This document shows positions 1 through 11,305 of a stretch of DNA of 64,000 nucleotides, piece by piece; position 1 is the first letter of the stretch; the number at the start of each line of letters is the position of its first letter. The stretch is taken from positions 2,511,401 through 2,575,400 of the forward strand of contig OX359198.1 of assembly GCA_947172415.1 (NCBI GenBank), in the 5' to 3' direction. The position numbers and the translations under genes were made by a program. Below the pieces are notes generated by a model, which did no database searches, was not told where the DNA came from, and worked only from the letters and a program-made list of their open reading frames with translations. The DNA comes from Chondrosia reniformis (taxonomy: Eukaryota; Porifera; Demospongiae; Chondrillida; Chondrillidae).

Positions 1-719
1 AGTTAACATTTGTTTCGAACGTATTCTTGGCGAAAACTCGAAATAAAGTAGCAGATTCATAGATGATATAAGCTAGAGTTCTAAATTAAAAAATGGCATC
101 CGAAAAGATCCCAAATTTGTACAATAAGTTTTCTACCGTTCTTTAACATTCAGATTAGGATGTTAAAGGCTCCATAATCGTTAAGACTATGACTGTATAA
201 AGGCCCTGCAAAGGGACTAAGTAATTCGATCGCGGGGGGCGGCAGTACCTCCAATTTTTCTAACTCGAGTTATTTATATAGAGAGAATTTGAAACTTAAT
301 TAAAAAATGGCGTTCAAAGAGGCCCTAAATTTGGCACTTTTAAAAGTAACACGCTTCGGATAGAGCGCGTTGGAATCTAGGGTAGCCTATTCCCTAGTTC
401 GGAAACATTAATGACGATTTAGTACTTGTGTGTTCCTGTGTAAGTTCGTATGTTAGCGCTAGCTCATTTGAAAAAAGAAGAAAAAATGAGGAATTTCAGA
501 ATTTGGCCTATTTCGGTTTTACCACTTTGCGAAGGTTGTAGAGCATCGAAACATATTTTGGCTTTTAGAAAAGCATACAAAAACGACTGCAAACACTCGA
601 ATATAACCGAAAATCCTATCGTTGTTGAATTACGAGGTGTTAATTGATAACACATTAGATAGGGCGGCCATGTTTTTTTCGGCCATCCCTACTTATACAG
701 TACTAACGTACTCTTTGAT
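1..719 (+). mobile_element. Foldback/MITE-family repeat, partial copy
   Basis: This stretch has close relatives at 30340-30720, 45640-45780, 56200-56940, 57080-57370 and 59210-59340. Shared signposts are a stretch containing ATGGCGTTCAAAGAGGCCC, CCTATTCCCTAGTTCGGAAA, and a right end reading GGCCATCCCTACTTAT followed by an imperfect GTACTACCGTAC-type palindrome. Short open frames inside (for example 450-647) differ between copies and are not genes. It is probably a non-autonomous DNA element. From 720 to 1078 only intron sequence shared with 2160-2560 is seen. Confidence 0.6.
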
Positions 720-1078
720 ACAAGGCTCTCCCTTTAGATAACTACTGAGGTTATCATTATAATTCTGAAACTTGAATGAAAACAAAATGTGCAATTTAAG
801 CGTTATGCACTTTGTCCATGTTATCTAAATAAAATTCATAGAATCATAACAAATCAAGAAAGTTTTGTAGTAATGTAGGTACGTGGTATGCAACATCTTC
901 ATAAGAAACATAAATAATCTCATAATAAATAGAAAGCATCCTTTTAGAATAGCTCCGTTACTAGAACCTCTGCATAGCCATACAGTTCAGTTGTAACATT
1001 ACTGTATATCCACACTTCATCACTGTAACTAGTCCACAGCTTACACTAACTATAGTGTACAATCACACATAAACTGAC

Positions 1079-1282
1079 CTTCTTAGAAACTGCTACATCT
1101 AATGGTGTCCTCCCTGATGAATCCTCCTTATCTACATCAGCACCAACTTTAAGGAGATACTCTACAATTCTGACTTGACCATGCTCAGCAGCAACATGAA
1201 GTGGAGTAGCAGCAGTGTAATTACATTGGACTGCAGTCTTCAATGTTCTGTTAACATTTTCACTGTTGACTAGCCTCTTTAC
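1079..1282 (-). CDS. Gene L, A exon (ankyrin), alpha-following type
   Basis: A 68-codon phase-0 exon: acceptor TAG at its right end, donor AAG|GTCAG at its left. It starts V-K-R-L and carries the variant linker TAVQCNYTAA in place of the usual QDRYG..TTT stretch, then the ankyrin core TPLHVAAEHGQV...LLKVGADVDKED and the start of the next repeat, TPLDVAVSKK. This linker recurs only in the A exons at 38934-39137 and 49533-49736. All three follow an alpha-class B exon, so B-alpha and this A exon were duplicated as a pair. It is the last gene L exon visible. Confidence 0.85.
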
Positions 1283-1293
1283 CTACATAGTTA

Positions 1294-1875
1294 CAGTGGG
1301 GATTAAAAGTAATTAACCATTTAAATGTGTGCTACTCGCATGCCCTTCGAGTACTTGTACGAGTAAAATAATACTCGCAATCATTAACACCTTCGTCGCA
1401 ATGATTATATTATACAGCGCATACATTTTGGTGTGAAATTTAAGATTGCAAGCGTCAAAATGCCGAGAAAAGCAAAGGAAATCTCTGTACAGTGCATGGC
1501 TGGAATCAAAAGATCGTGGCAAGATATATACATCGAATTAACGTCAAACATACCATTGGCGACTTATCCGAGATCCATATTGGATTGGAATGGAAATCGT
1601 CGCAAAATCGTCTCAATATATAGACTATATATTGTTCCCTTCTTGCCATCAACGAACAATTCTCTCACTCAAATACCGTGACAAGTAAATGCTCAAATTG
1701 ACTCTAAAGTGTAATTAAACGTGCCTATTAACACATTATAGGTGTGTAGAGAGATGATACGAGCCTACGAATTTCGTTGAAATTAGCATCTTCAACGTTT
1801 TACTCGTGCGAGTACATTCAAGTGCTCTTGTGTAAACACGTGTTACATGGCTTACTACTTTTAATCCCCACCGTA
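1294..1875. mobile_element. TA-target MITE with CAGTGGGG/CGGTGGGG termini (complete copy)
   Basis: Inverted termini CAGTGGGGATTAAAAG and CTTTTAATCCCCACCG are flanked by TA at 1292-1293 and 1876-1877. The paralogous introns beside the A exons at 38934 and 49533 read ...GTTAAGTG... with no insert, which is the expected empty site with one TA. The 582-bp element carries no plausible transposase. The right third of the family is found 5'-truncated at 5030, 15071, 41880, 47390, 52470 and 61005. The open frame at 1433-1681 lies wholly inside it. Confidence 0.85.
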
Positions 1876-2036
1876 AGTGATAATGAAGGACATGTTTTAA
1901 TGTTTCAATGAACATGTGTCTTCTAGGAACACAGTTAACTGCTACATTATAACATAGACATGACTACAGTCAATGCACTTAGTTCATGCTGGCATAATTA
2001 TAATACAGTGCAACACTTAGGGACACCCACACTGAC

Positions 2037-2114
2037 CTGTTCAATGTTGCCTTCTTTGATTTGAAACACAGTCTCTTGATCACGTTTGCAAAGTAATTTG
2101 AGAAGTGGAGCATT
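2037..2114 (-). CDS. Gene L, B exon, alpha class
   Basis: A 26-codon exon, NAPLLKLLCKRDQETV... ending GNIEQ, with acceptor TTTAAACAG and donor CAG|GTCAGTG, phase 0 on both sides. It completes the ankyrin repeat opened by the preceding A exon (TPSDVAVSKK + NAPLLKLLCK) and begins the next. The alpha class is four codons shorter than beta and gamma, which suggests a shortened helix-loop. Near-identical copies are at 39292 and 49891. Confidence 0.85.
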
Positions 2115-2564
2115 CTGTTTAAAAAATAAACTATAAAACTGTAATGAACAATATTGTGCAATCAGTAGAGAGACTGAGAAAAGGTTCTACTTTTCAAGTT
2201 ACTATACAAGGCTCTCCCTTTAGATAACTACTGAGGTTATCATTATAATTCTTAAATTTGAATGAAAACAAAATGCACAATTTAAGTGTTATGCACTTTG
2301 TCCATGTTTTTAAATAAAATTCATAGAATCATAACAAATCAAGAAAGTTTTGTAGTAATGTACGTACGTAGGTATGCAACATCTTCATAAGAAACATAAA
2401 TAATCTCATAACAAATAGAAAGCATCCTTTTAGAATAGCTCCGTTACTAGAACCTCTGCATAGCCATACAGTTCAGTTGTAACATTACTGTATATCCACA
2501 CTTCATCACTGTAACTAGTCCACAGCTTACACTAACTATAGTGTACAATCACACATAGACTGAC

Positions 2565-2777
2565 CTTCTTAGAAACTGCTACATCTGATGGTGTCCTCCT
2601 TGATGAATCCTCCTTATCTACATCAGCACCAACTTTAAGGAGATACTCTACAATTCTGACATGATCATGCTTAACAGCAACATGAAGTGGAGTAGCAGTA
2701 GAAGTATTAAAGTGACCATGTCTATCTCGAATCTTCAATTCTCTGTTGACATTCTCTCTGTTTATCAGCTCAGTAAT
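2565..2777 (-). CDS. Gene L, A exon (ankyrin)
   Basis: A 71-codon phase-0 exon starting ITELINRENVNREL, then linker KIRDRHGHFNTST, then ankyrin core TPLHVAVKHDHVRIVEYLLK. Two substitutions depart from the family consensus: K for E in AVKHDHV and S for L in TPSDVAV. The latter touches the TPLxxA helix-start motif of an ankyrin repeat and may weaken that repeat. Confidence 0.85.
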
Positions 2778-3267
2778 CTAAACAGATTTAAACAAATCAT
2801 CGTCCACTATCATTTAAAAATATAATGTAATGGTTAAATTTACAACTACGTACATGGTGCTGCAAACATTTTACACTGATCTGGAATATTCTCTGATAAA
2901 CAACTACTGTATATTAATCTAGCTTGGAATTTGAACAACTTAAACCATTTTTACATTCATGCTTTATAAACGCCATATAATGCCACGAATGTACAAAGCA
3001 GTGAAATGATAATTTCTACATCCTGTATACATATACCAACCTCACTTTTCTTTCAATGTACACCCTGAAAACAAGAAATTCAGGTGACATTATAATCATT
3101 TTATGATTCAATTAATAATATTATGAAATAACATTTCTTGTTTTATGGTATATACATTATAACATACAGAAGATTTTATAGAGCACTTTATATTGATATT
3201 AATATGATACAATTACTGCTGCCAACTTCCACTTGCAGATCTGTAAAAAAGTGTACATTATATAGTA

Positions 3268-3703
3268 CGGATAAGGTAGACGTCAAAAAAAGTTAACGTT
3301 TCGTTCATAAAGACTAAGCCAGAACGGTGTACCATTTTGTTTCAGTTTAGTCTTCAATTCGTCCCAAAGCGTTTTAGATCGTCCTTATTATAGGCCTACG
3401 AAATAAATAAAAACAATCAATCGTCTATTGCTTGCGTTCCGACGTAAGTTGTAAATTACAGTTACAGTTAAACACGTGGATACTTGTTTAGCTTACTTGT
3501 GAAATACTTGGACAATTGTACTATAACTAACACGAAGCGTTTCTCATGTGCATGCGTTCCTACGCAAGACCGTTCCGCATGCATTCGAAAGTACAGATGA
3601 TCGTTTTTCGAAGACGATCGATCGTTGTGTATCGTCTTCACACAGTTTTCGTAGGAACAAAATGCCGTATAAACGAAACGTCAACTTTTTTTGACGCCTA
3701 CCG
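3268..3703. mobile_element. TA-target MITE, CGG...GCGTC type, copy 1
   Basis: The right end is TTTTTTTGACGCCTACCG, and the left end is a degraded inverted copy with a small insertion (CGGATAAGGTAGACGTC). TA flanks both sides. Paralogous introns near 12310 and 19806 read ATATAGTACATATGG or similar without insert, so the empty site is visible. A second copy in opposite orientation lies at 11306-11735. Open frame 3546-3779 is inside it and is not a gene. Confidence 0.8.
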
Positions 3704-4340
3704 TATATGCATTCATACACAATTATTATGGAACTTTATTTACGTATGTATATGTATTTATTCGGGAAGCTCATGTTAACTAATATTTCTCTTCTTTATT
3801 CTGGTAGTCAAATTTTAAAGATATTTAAGGATCCAGAATTATTAAGAGTACAGCTATATATAAGCACAACAAAATGACCACAAGTTTTTAAACTCAAATT
3901 ATTAGTCCAATTAAGAAGCTCAACAATACTTTGATGATAAACAATCACTTGTAATGAAATGATCAACTGTATACAACCAACCGTATACTTTGCGCCAAAA
4001 TTTATGTTGTACAGTAAAACAGCGAATCTGCCCTCAGTTCAGTGCAATGAACATTCCGTATTTCAGATACAGCATTACTCAACCTTTGCTATTAGTATAG
4101 TAACATGATCAAGGAAATGCTAATTACTAAAAATGTACATGACACTAGTCACTTTCCCACACCTTCAACTTCATGGTTACTTCCCCCAAATATCAGAAGT
4201 CCCATCCTTGTTGTACAAACAACCAACTGCTACTTAAGAGAGTAATGTGTTTTGTGTTGCAAATAAAGGAAAAAGAAATACAACGTTTCTGTCTTCACCT
4301 AGAGAATCAGAGAATTATATCAATACATCTGTTCTTAAAC

Positions 4341-4550
4341 AACTGATCTAATCATCAGTGGCAATAGGGCAAGGTCTGACCAGCCAGCAACTGATCTAAT
4401 CACCAGTGGCAATAAGGCAAGGTATGACCAGCCAGCAACTCATCTAATCATCAATGGCAATAGGGCAAGGTCTGACCAGCCAGCAACTCATCTAATCATC
4501 AGTGGCAATAGGGCAAGGTCTGACCGGCCAGCAACTCATCTAATCATCAA
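4341..4550. repeat. 48-bp minisatellite, about 4.4 units
   Basis: Tandem units beginning AACTCATCTAATCATCAGTG, period 48 bp, with single-base differences between units (AACTGATC, AAGGCAAGG, GACCGGCC). It sits in the intron between beta-class B exon 5367-5456 and A exon 2565-2777. The flanks (4560-4860) are the same conserved intron sequence that flanks the other arrays. Confidence 0.95.
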
Positions 4551-5029
4551 ATCATAACTAAGCCAAGAAGAAGTTGAGGTCACCACAGAAAGACATTGAT
4601 TCAAGCCTATAAGGCACACATCTAAAAGTATCCCCTTGCTTCTATAACTGATTCCTGTCCTCACAATCCATTCCTGTCCTATCATCTATTATACAATTCT
4701 TAAGGAAACTTTCAGTTTCACAGAGAATACTAACATCAGAGTTGTGTAATGTTTCTGTGTTAGTTAAATTAGTGATGCCAGAAACCAATTCCAAAAGCAA
4801 GCGATCATTCGGTGCCTTATACCAGGTGGAAATCTAGTTGTGAACAACCATGAGTCAAAGTAGTCATGCACCTAAAAATCATTAACAACTTTTCAAAGGG
4901 AACAAGTTGTTGAAAGACACAATTATACAAAGCTTAGTCAGTTAATTAATAAGGATATTTACAAAAATTAGGGACTTTAAGAATCTTAAATCTTCATCAT
5001 TCAATTCTGGATTTTACACCACCCACTCT

Positions 5030-5243
5030 AATTGACTCTAAAGTGTAATTCAACATGCAAATTAATGCATTATAGGTGTGTAGAGACGACATATCATTAC
5101 GAACCTAAGAATCAACTTGGTGCTATAAACAAATGAATTTTCCTAAAATTAGCACATTCAATGTTTTAGTCGTGCGAGTAATCGAGCACTCTAACGCAAA
5201 CGTAAACCCATGTTATATGGCTAACTACTGTTAATCCCCACAG
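5030..5243. mobile_element. 5'-truncated copy of the CAGTGGGG MITE
   Basis: This matches the right third of the complete element at 1294-1875, from ATTGACTCTAAAGTGTAAT to the terminal AATCCCCACAG. The left terminus is missing, and the same truncation point occurs beside every beta-class B exon. The truncated form was therefore carried by segmental duplication and not inserted repeatedly. Confidence 0.75.
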
Positions 5244-5366
5244 TAGGTATAGCATACCAAACACTGTAGTACACAGTACTAGACAGATGAATACAATTAG
5301 TGTACGGAACAAACCCTTGCAATACTAATGCATTAATTAAAACAGTAATTATAACACCACACTCAC

Positions 5367-5456
5367 TTGAGCAATGTGTCCTTCCCTGATAAGAAATGAG
5401 ATCCCTGTACTATTGTTTGCAGTGTGGGCACACAGTAACATGATGATAGTGAGATT
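5367..5456 (-). CDS. Gene L, B exon, beta class
   Basis: A 30-codon phase-0 exon, NLTIIMLLCAHTANNSTG then ISFLIREGHIAQ, with acceptor TATTGTAG and donor CAA|GTGAGTG. It follows A exon 5691-5897 and precedes A exon 2565-2777. The N-terminal half completes one ankyrin repeat and the second half (FLIREGHIAQ) forms the first helix of the next, which the following A exon finishes with (V/I)TELIN. Confidence 0.87.
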
Positions 5457-5690
5457 CTACAATAAAAAGGTAACAATACTTAATACGTACTTTCACCAAT
5501 ATTATACTTAAAGGGCAACACATTCAGTATGTCAATATACCCTTAATCATATCAATTGTAGAGACAAGGAATTTTAACTCCCAATAATCAGAATTCAGTA
5601 AGGTGAGCCATATAAACTCAAAATGGAAAAAACATGCTTTCAATGTTTCTGTAGCTCTACATTACACTACTACGTACAGTATGTACTGAC

Positions 5691-5897
5691 CTTCTTAGAA
5701 ACTGCTACATCTAATGGTGTCCTCATTGATAAATTCTCCTTATCAATATCAGCACCAACTTTAAGGAGCTGCTCTACAATTCTGACATTATCATTCTCAA
5801 CAGCAACATAAAGTGGAGTAGTAGTAGTAAAGTGACCATATCTATCTTGAGTCTCCATTTCTCTGTTGACATTCTCACTATTTATCAGCTCAGTGAC
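5691..5897 (-). CDS. Gene L, A exon (ankyrin)
   Basis: A 69-codon phase-0 exon: VTELINSENVNREM, linker ETQDRYGHFTTTT, ankyrin core TPLYVAVENDNVRIVEQLLK, then DKENLSMRTPLDVAVSKK. The ENLSMR loop (instead of EDSSGR) is shared with A exons 15738, 44374 and, as KDLSMR, 53142. The core has several private changes (Y for H, N for H, I for V), so this copy is among the more diverged. Confidence 0.87.
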
Positions 5898-6178
5898 CTA
5901 CGTATATATATTTAAATATTGTTGAATGATCAATACACAAGCTTTGAAAATGTTAAAATGTACATATAAATATATAATTACATGTTGCTCCATGTACAGT
6001 TCAACATACAACAACTATCCTGACCTACATGGTACACTGCATCCGAATATTTTACATACACTCATCAATGTGTTGTACGTATATAAACATGTTCTCAGAA
6101 ATACATCTACTGTTCCACTGAGATTATACATAATTACATGCTGCTAGCTACCATTTGATAGGTGGGAGCATAACTGAC

Positions 6179-6268
6179 CTCATCAGTGTAACCCATGATG
6201 ATGAAAGAAATGATTCTGCTATCCTCTTTCTTTGTATGCTTGCAAAGTAAATCCAAAATCACAGTGTT
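6179..6268 (-). CDS. Gene L, B exon, gamma class
   Basis: A 30-codon phase-0 exon, NTVILDLLCKHTKKEDSR then IISFIIMGYTDE, with acceptor TTTATTTAG and donor GAG|GTCAGTT. It joins A exon 7640-7843 to A exon 5691-5897. The gamma class differs from beta in having a basic/acidic KKEDSR loop and a MGYTDE end in place of EGHIAQ. Confidence 0.87.
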
Positions 6269-6497
6269 CTAAATAAAAGAGAATAAGATATTGGAAACTG
6301 GACTGAAAAAAGGTTCTACATTATGTTCTTAGTTACTATATAAAACTCTTCACTTTTGATAAACTACTGAGGTATTTTTACATAATTAGATATCTAATAT
6401 ACATTCATTTAACTGATATAAACAAATTTAATAACAGAGTAATAATAATAATAGAGCTTATACAGTCAGTCATGCACAAATAAGATAAATAAGACAG

Positions 6498-6966
6498 TTG
6501 ATCCCAGAAGGGATCACTTTAGTTGGTGTCAGTCCCTGTGCTGCTCAGCACTGCTACTGCATTTCCCCTCTGTATGGCAACAGAGGGCCTTTGCAGGAGG
6601 TACTCTCTGTTGTGTGGTTCTCCTTTAGTCTGGCAAAGGAACTGCCCAAGTTCACTGATGAGGTCCAGTGCAGCTTGGCCAAGTTCTCCTGATGTCTCAA
6701 GTACAAAAGGCACAAAACGATAACTTGGCTCAAGGAGGGTGCACTTCAGCTGCACCAGCTTCTCTGGGTGCCTCGGATACATGTGAGGGGGCATACGAGT
6801 CTGGGCACGTAGCGTCCCACACAAGCACCTTCCCTGATTTCCATGGCATGATGGAGCACCCATCTGGCCGCTTCCCATTAGACCTGCACAGTCCTGTTGG
6901 CTCTGGCCGGGAGGGGATCTTGGTGGAGGTCAAGGCTCTCTCAATGATGTTGGTTGATGACTACTA
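6498..6966 (-). pseudogene. Retroelement-like protein fragment, copy 1
   Basis: On the minus strand two overlapping open frames (6730-6933 and 6519-6878) together read as one protein-like region broken by a frameshift. Motifs in order: PTGLCRS-GKRPDG, W-SGKVLVWDATCPD, a Tyr/Phe-rich ...FVPFVLETSG block, ELGQFLCQTKGEP, YLLQR.SVAIQRGNA. From memory, this arrangement resembles the C-terminal region of retroelement-associated proteins common in marine invertebrates. The RPDG...D pattern could be a PD-(D/E)XK-like nuclease core; that is inference. No start, RT or flanking repeats are present. It lies in the intron upstream of a gamma B exon. Confidence 0.6.
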
Positions 6967-7639
6967 AGGTTAGCATTTTATATCAAGTATATCATGTCAA
7001 CAGTTAAGAAAAATAAGAAAAACAAAACTTTATAACTCTAGATTTACCCCACCCAATCATAACTACTGAAGACCTTTATAAGACAATAGGTTGGATTAAG
7101 TACACTTAATGGTACCCAGAGTCAACTTATAGACGGAGTGTTTATAATGGTCTGCTACACCTTGGCTATTACCATATTACCAGTGTTTATATAAGGCAAT
7201 TATATAATATCCTACGTATTTATAGGCTTTTGACCAAAACATTTTCTCCCATTTAATGGGATCAGAGTGGTAGAAAGGGATTCAGAAGAAGGATCCAAGT
7301 ACAGGTTTTCCTTGATATACTACTATCTAGTTGTGTTCCTGAACTTTACCGAAATCAAAATGTAATGTTATGCACTTTGTCCATGGTGTTTAAGTAAAAA
7401 GCATATTAATAGAATCAATACAAATTAAGAAATTCCTGTATATAGTAATGTACGTAGGTATGCAATGTCTTATAAGAAACATAAATGATCTCAAAATAAA
7501 TATTAAGTATCTTTAGAATAGCTATAACCTCTATAAAGCCATACAGTTTAGTTGTAATATTACTGTATATCCATACTTCATCACTGTAACTAGTCCACAG
7601 CTTACACTAACTATAGTGTACAATCACACATAGACTGAC

Positions 7640-7843
7640 CTTCTTAGAAACTGCTACATCTAATGGTGTCCTCCCTGATGAATACTTCTTATCTACATCA
7701 GCACCAACTTTAAGGAGATACTCTACAATTCTGACATGACCATGCTCAACAGCAACATGAAGTGGAGTAGTAGTAGAGAAATCATATCTATCTTGAGTCT
7801 TCAATTCTCTGTTGACATTCTCACTGTTAATCAGTTCAGAAAC
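7640..7843 (-). CDS. Gene L, A exon (ankyrin)
   Basis: A 68-codon phase-0 exon starting VSELINSENVNREL, with a short linker KTQDRYDFSTT, core TPLHVAVEHGHVRIVEYLLK, and a K-Y-S-S-G-R loop where most copies have (E/K)DSSGR. The upstream intron (7844-10106) contains intron repeats and a MITE described separately. Confidence 0.87.
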
Positions 7844-8606
7844 CTAAACAAATAAACAAATCGTCAACTAATGCTAATTACTAAAAACTAGTCACTTTCC
7901 CACACCTTTAACTTCAAGGTTACTTCCCCCAAATATCAGAAGCCCAATCCTTGTTGTACAAACAACCAACTGCTACTTAAGAGAGTAATGTGTAATGTAT
8001 TGCAAATAAAGGAAAAAGAAAATACAACTTTTCTGTCTTCATCTAGATACACTAAACAATGACCACACACACTGCCTCCTACCACCATCACACAAATTAC
8101 TTGGCCCAGGTGATCTCATCTGTGTATTCATCAGTTCCATCAATATCCAATATGCAACATGAAAAGGTAATATTAACCAGTTAGGGCAACAGTTAACAGT
8201 AAATTGAAAACTACTAATCAATAACTTTATCACAAATCGGATAAAATTAATGGTTATCAGTTTTCAGTTACTGTTCAGGGGGAGAGCTACTAGGAGAAGA
8301 TATCCCAAAAACACTCAGAGAATTATATCAATAAATCTGTTTTCAAGAAATTGATCTACTCATTAATGACAATAGGGCAAGGTCTGACCAGCCAGAGTAC
8401 TGTTGTCATCAAAACTAAGCATATGATGAAGAAGTCAAGGTCACTACAGACTTTTACAAGAAGACATTGATTCAGGCCAACATCTAAAAGCAGCCTGTTG
8501 TGATCTCCCTCTGCAACTGATTCCTGTCCTATCATCTAATCTACAACTCTTGAAAAGGTTAAAAGGTCTGTTAATTAATAAAGATAGCTACAGAGTTGAA
8601 AACATA

Positions 8607-9674
8607 CGGTACGTGTCACATATAACTTTACGAATTCCGCGGATCTGCCGCGTAGGTAATCCGCGGCTCTTCTGCGGAATCCTCGCAGAATATCCGCAGA
8701 TTCCTTCAAGGGTTCCGCGGAATCGTCCAAGGGCATCTGCGGAATCGTCAAAAAGCATCCGCGGAATCGTCGAAGGGCATCTGTGGAATCGTCAAAGGGT
8801 AGTCATGAAATCGTCGCAGGGTTACTGTAGCCGTGGAATCGTCGAAAGGTAGCCGTAGAATAGTCGATCGATAGTTATTTAACGTGTTTAACAGCCCAAA
8901 AGGTCAAGTGTCACATACGGCATAGTTGTGGTCAACCAATATTTATTTAATGCGCGATATTTGTTTAACAGCGCAAAAGGTCAAGTGTCATCTTGAAATT
9001 GTATTGCTAATCGTCGGAGAAGTGGTGATTATCCCCTCCAAGGCCACTCATCTGTGCCAATGTCCATTTACCCTCACACTGGGTCCAGAGGGCTACTATT
9101 CTTCCTCTTTGATATTCATTCAAAGGCATCTTAATGGTCAAAGTCGCAAAAGGCACACACACACTGAAAAAACAAGATATCTATATCTTATATGCTGGGG
9201 AATATCTCACACCTCGAGTGTACACGTACGTATATACGTATAAAGGATAGTTTCACGTTGATTTCGACCAATCAGATAACATGTTAATATTACACTTCGG
9301 TCTGTTTAATGTTTAATATTAAGCGGACCAGAATGTAAATTATATATTATATGTATCTGATTGGCTGGGGATAATCTTGCACCTCGAGTGTGCACATTTA
9401 AACGTTGTTGCTCGTTATTAAACGTTATTGTTTGTGGAAATGCTTGGCTTAGACCACGTAGTGTGCAGATACGTACCAGTACAAACCTTGTGCGCAATAC
9501 GGCAGAGGCGTTAACATTCCGCGGATAAGGACAAAGACGATCCGCGGACAGGGAAGACGTTCCGCGGAAAGGCTACAGACATTCCGCGGAAATAGCACGG
9601 TTACGCCGAGGTTAGCCGCACGGAATTTCCGCAAAATTCGTCGGATTTTGTAAAGTTTCTTGTGACATGTACCG
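8607..9674. mobile_element. TA-target GC-rich MITE, CGGTACRTGTCACA termini, long form
   Basis: Ends read CGGTACGTGTCACA and TGTGACATGTACCG, flanked by TA on both sides. The paralogous sequence near 19990 (GAAAATATAGGGG) represents the uninserted state. The element is markedly GC-richer than its surroundings because of an internal array (8690-8870) of about 21-bp units built on CCGCGGAATCGTC, with a second CCGCGGA cluster at 9515-9590. No transposase is recognisable. Open frames 8550-8852, 8926-9243, 9306-9497 and 9449-9730 fall mostly inside it. Confidence 0.75.
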
Positions 9675-10106
9675 TAGGGGATTTTAAGATATGAATCTGA
9701 TATTAAAGCTTTGATTGATGTTTTCATCATTCAACTCTTGATTTTACACCACCCACTCATGTCTCCTGACTTCCATCATATGCCAAACTGATGAGTCCTT
9801 ATAAGGACAAAACAGCTGTCTATTTAAATATTGTTGAATGATCAATACACAAGCTCAAGTGAAAATGTTATAAATGTACATATAAATATAATTACATGTT
9901 GCTTCATGTACAGTTGAACATACAACAACTATCCTGACCTGCATGGTACACAGCATCCGAATATTTTACATACACTCATCTCTATACTGTACATCAATGT
10001 GTTGTATGTATAAAAACATGTTCTCAGAAATACGTCTACTGTTCCACTGAGATTATACGTAATTACATGTTGCTAGCTACCATTGCTAGGTTGGAGTATA
10101 ACTGAC

Positions 10107-10196
10107 CTTATGAGTGTAACCCATGATGATGAAAGAAATGATTCTGCTATCCTCTCTTTTTGCATGCTTGCAAAGCAAATCCACAATCACAGTGTT
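10107..10196 (-). CDS. Gene L, B exon, gamma class
   Basis: A 30-codon phase-0 exon, NTVIVDLLCKHAKREDSR... ending GYTHK. It differs from other gamma exons by A-K-R for T-K-K and by the last two codons (HK rather than DE/DK). It joins A exon 11931-12143 to A exon 7640-7843. Confidence 0.86.
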
Positions 10197-10392
10197 CTAA
10201 TTAAAAGAGAATAAGATATTGGAAACTGGACTGAAAAAATGTTCTTATTACCATATAAAACTATTCACTTTTTATTAACTACTGAAGTATTTTTACATAA
10301 TTAGATAGCTAATATACGTTCATTTAACTGATATAAACAAATTAAATAATAGAGTTTATACAGTCAGTCATACACAAATAAATAAGATAAAT

Positions 10393-10866
10393 AAGGAGGG
10401 ATCACTTTGGTTGGGGTCAGTCCCTGTGGTACCCAGCACTGTTGCTGTGTTTCCCCCCTTGGACAGCAATGGAGTGCCTTTGCAGGAGGTTCTCCTGTGG
10501 TCTGGCAAAGGCACTGCCCAAGCTCACTGATGAGGTCCAATGCAGCTTGGCCAAGTACACCTGGTGGCAAGTGCAAAAGACACAAAATGATGGCTTGGCT
10601 CAAGGAGGGTGTACTTGGTGCATTTCAGCTGCTCTGCCTTCAAGGCCACTGCACCAGCTTCTCTGGGTGCCTCGGTTACATGTGAGGGGGCATACGTGTC
10701 TGGGCACATAGCGTCCCACACCAGCACCTTCCATGATTTCCATGGCATGATGGAGCACCCATCTAGCCGCTTCCCATAAGACCTGCACAGTCCTGTTGGT
10801 TCTAGCCAGGAGGGCATCTTGGTAGAGGACAGGGCTCTCTGATTGATGTTGGTTGATAACTACTGA
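10393..10866 (-). pseudogene. Retroelement-like protein fragment, copy 2
   Basis: Homologous to 6498-6966, in the paralogous intron upstream of gamma exon 10107-10196. Minus-strand frames at 10600-10875, 10524-10817 and 10364-10603 each carry part of the motif series (PTGLCRSYGKR.DGC, VLVWDAMCPDTYAPSH, ELGQCLCQTTGEP), so at least two frameshifts break it. A short insertion adds ALKAEQLKCTKYTLLEP compared with copy 1. Not expected to be functional. Confidence 0.6.
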
Positions 10867-11305
10867 AGTTAGCATTTTAATTCAAGCTTATTATGTCAAC
10901 ATTTAAGAAATATAAGAATAACAAAACTTTAGATTCACCCCTCCTAATCATAACTACTGAGGACCTTTATAAGACAACAGGTTGGAAGAAAAAGTATACT
11001 TATGGTACCAAGGGTCAACTAATAGATGGGCTGTTAATAATGGTCAACTACGTATATCTTGACTACTGCCTTATTTAAAGGTTTTTGACGTAAAATTGTT
11101 CCCCATTTAATGGGATCAGAGTGGTAGAAAGGGATTCAGAAGAAGGATCCAAGTACAGGTTTTCCTTGATATACTATCTAGTTGTGTTCTTGAAACTTAA
11201 CGAAATCAAAATGTGTAATTTAAATTAATGTTATGCACTTTGTCCATAGTGTTTAAGTGAAAAGCATATCAATACAAATCAAGACAAGAAATTCCTGTAG
11301 TAATA

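Noticed and set aside
1433..1681. Plus-strand 82-codon frame
   Set aside because: Lies wholly within the TA-flanked MITE at 1294-1875 and is not shared as protein with other copies.
8039..8233. Frame with ...YWILMELMNTQMRSPGPS, recurring at 12891, 46200, 59770 and 63890
   Set aside because: Repeated intron island. An alternative frame (ILDIDGTDEYTDEITWAK) looks exon-like, but there is no acceptor AG near its start.
9306..9730. Minus-strand frames in the GC-rich segment as genes
   Set aside because: They fall inside a MITE with clear termini and contain its satellite units.
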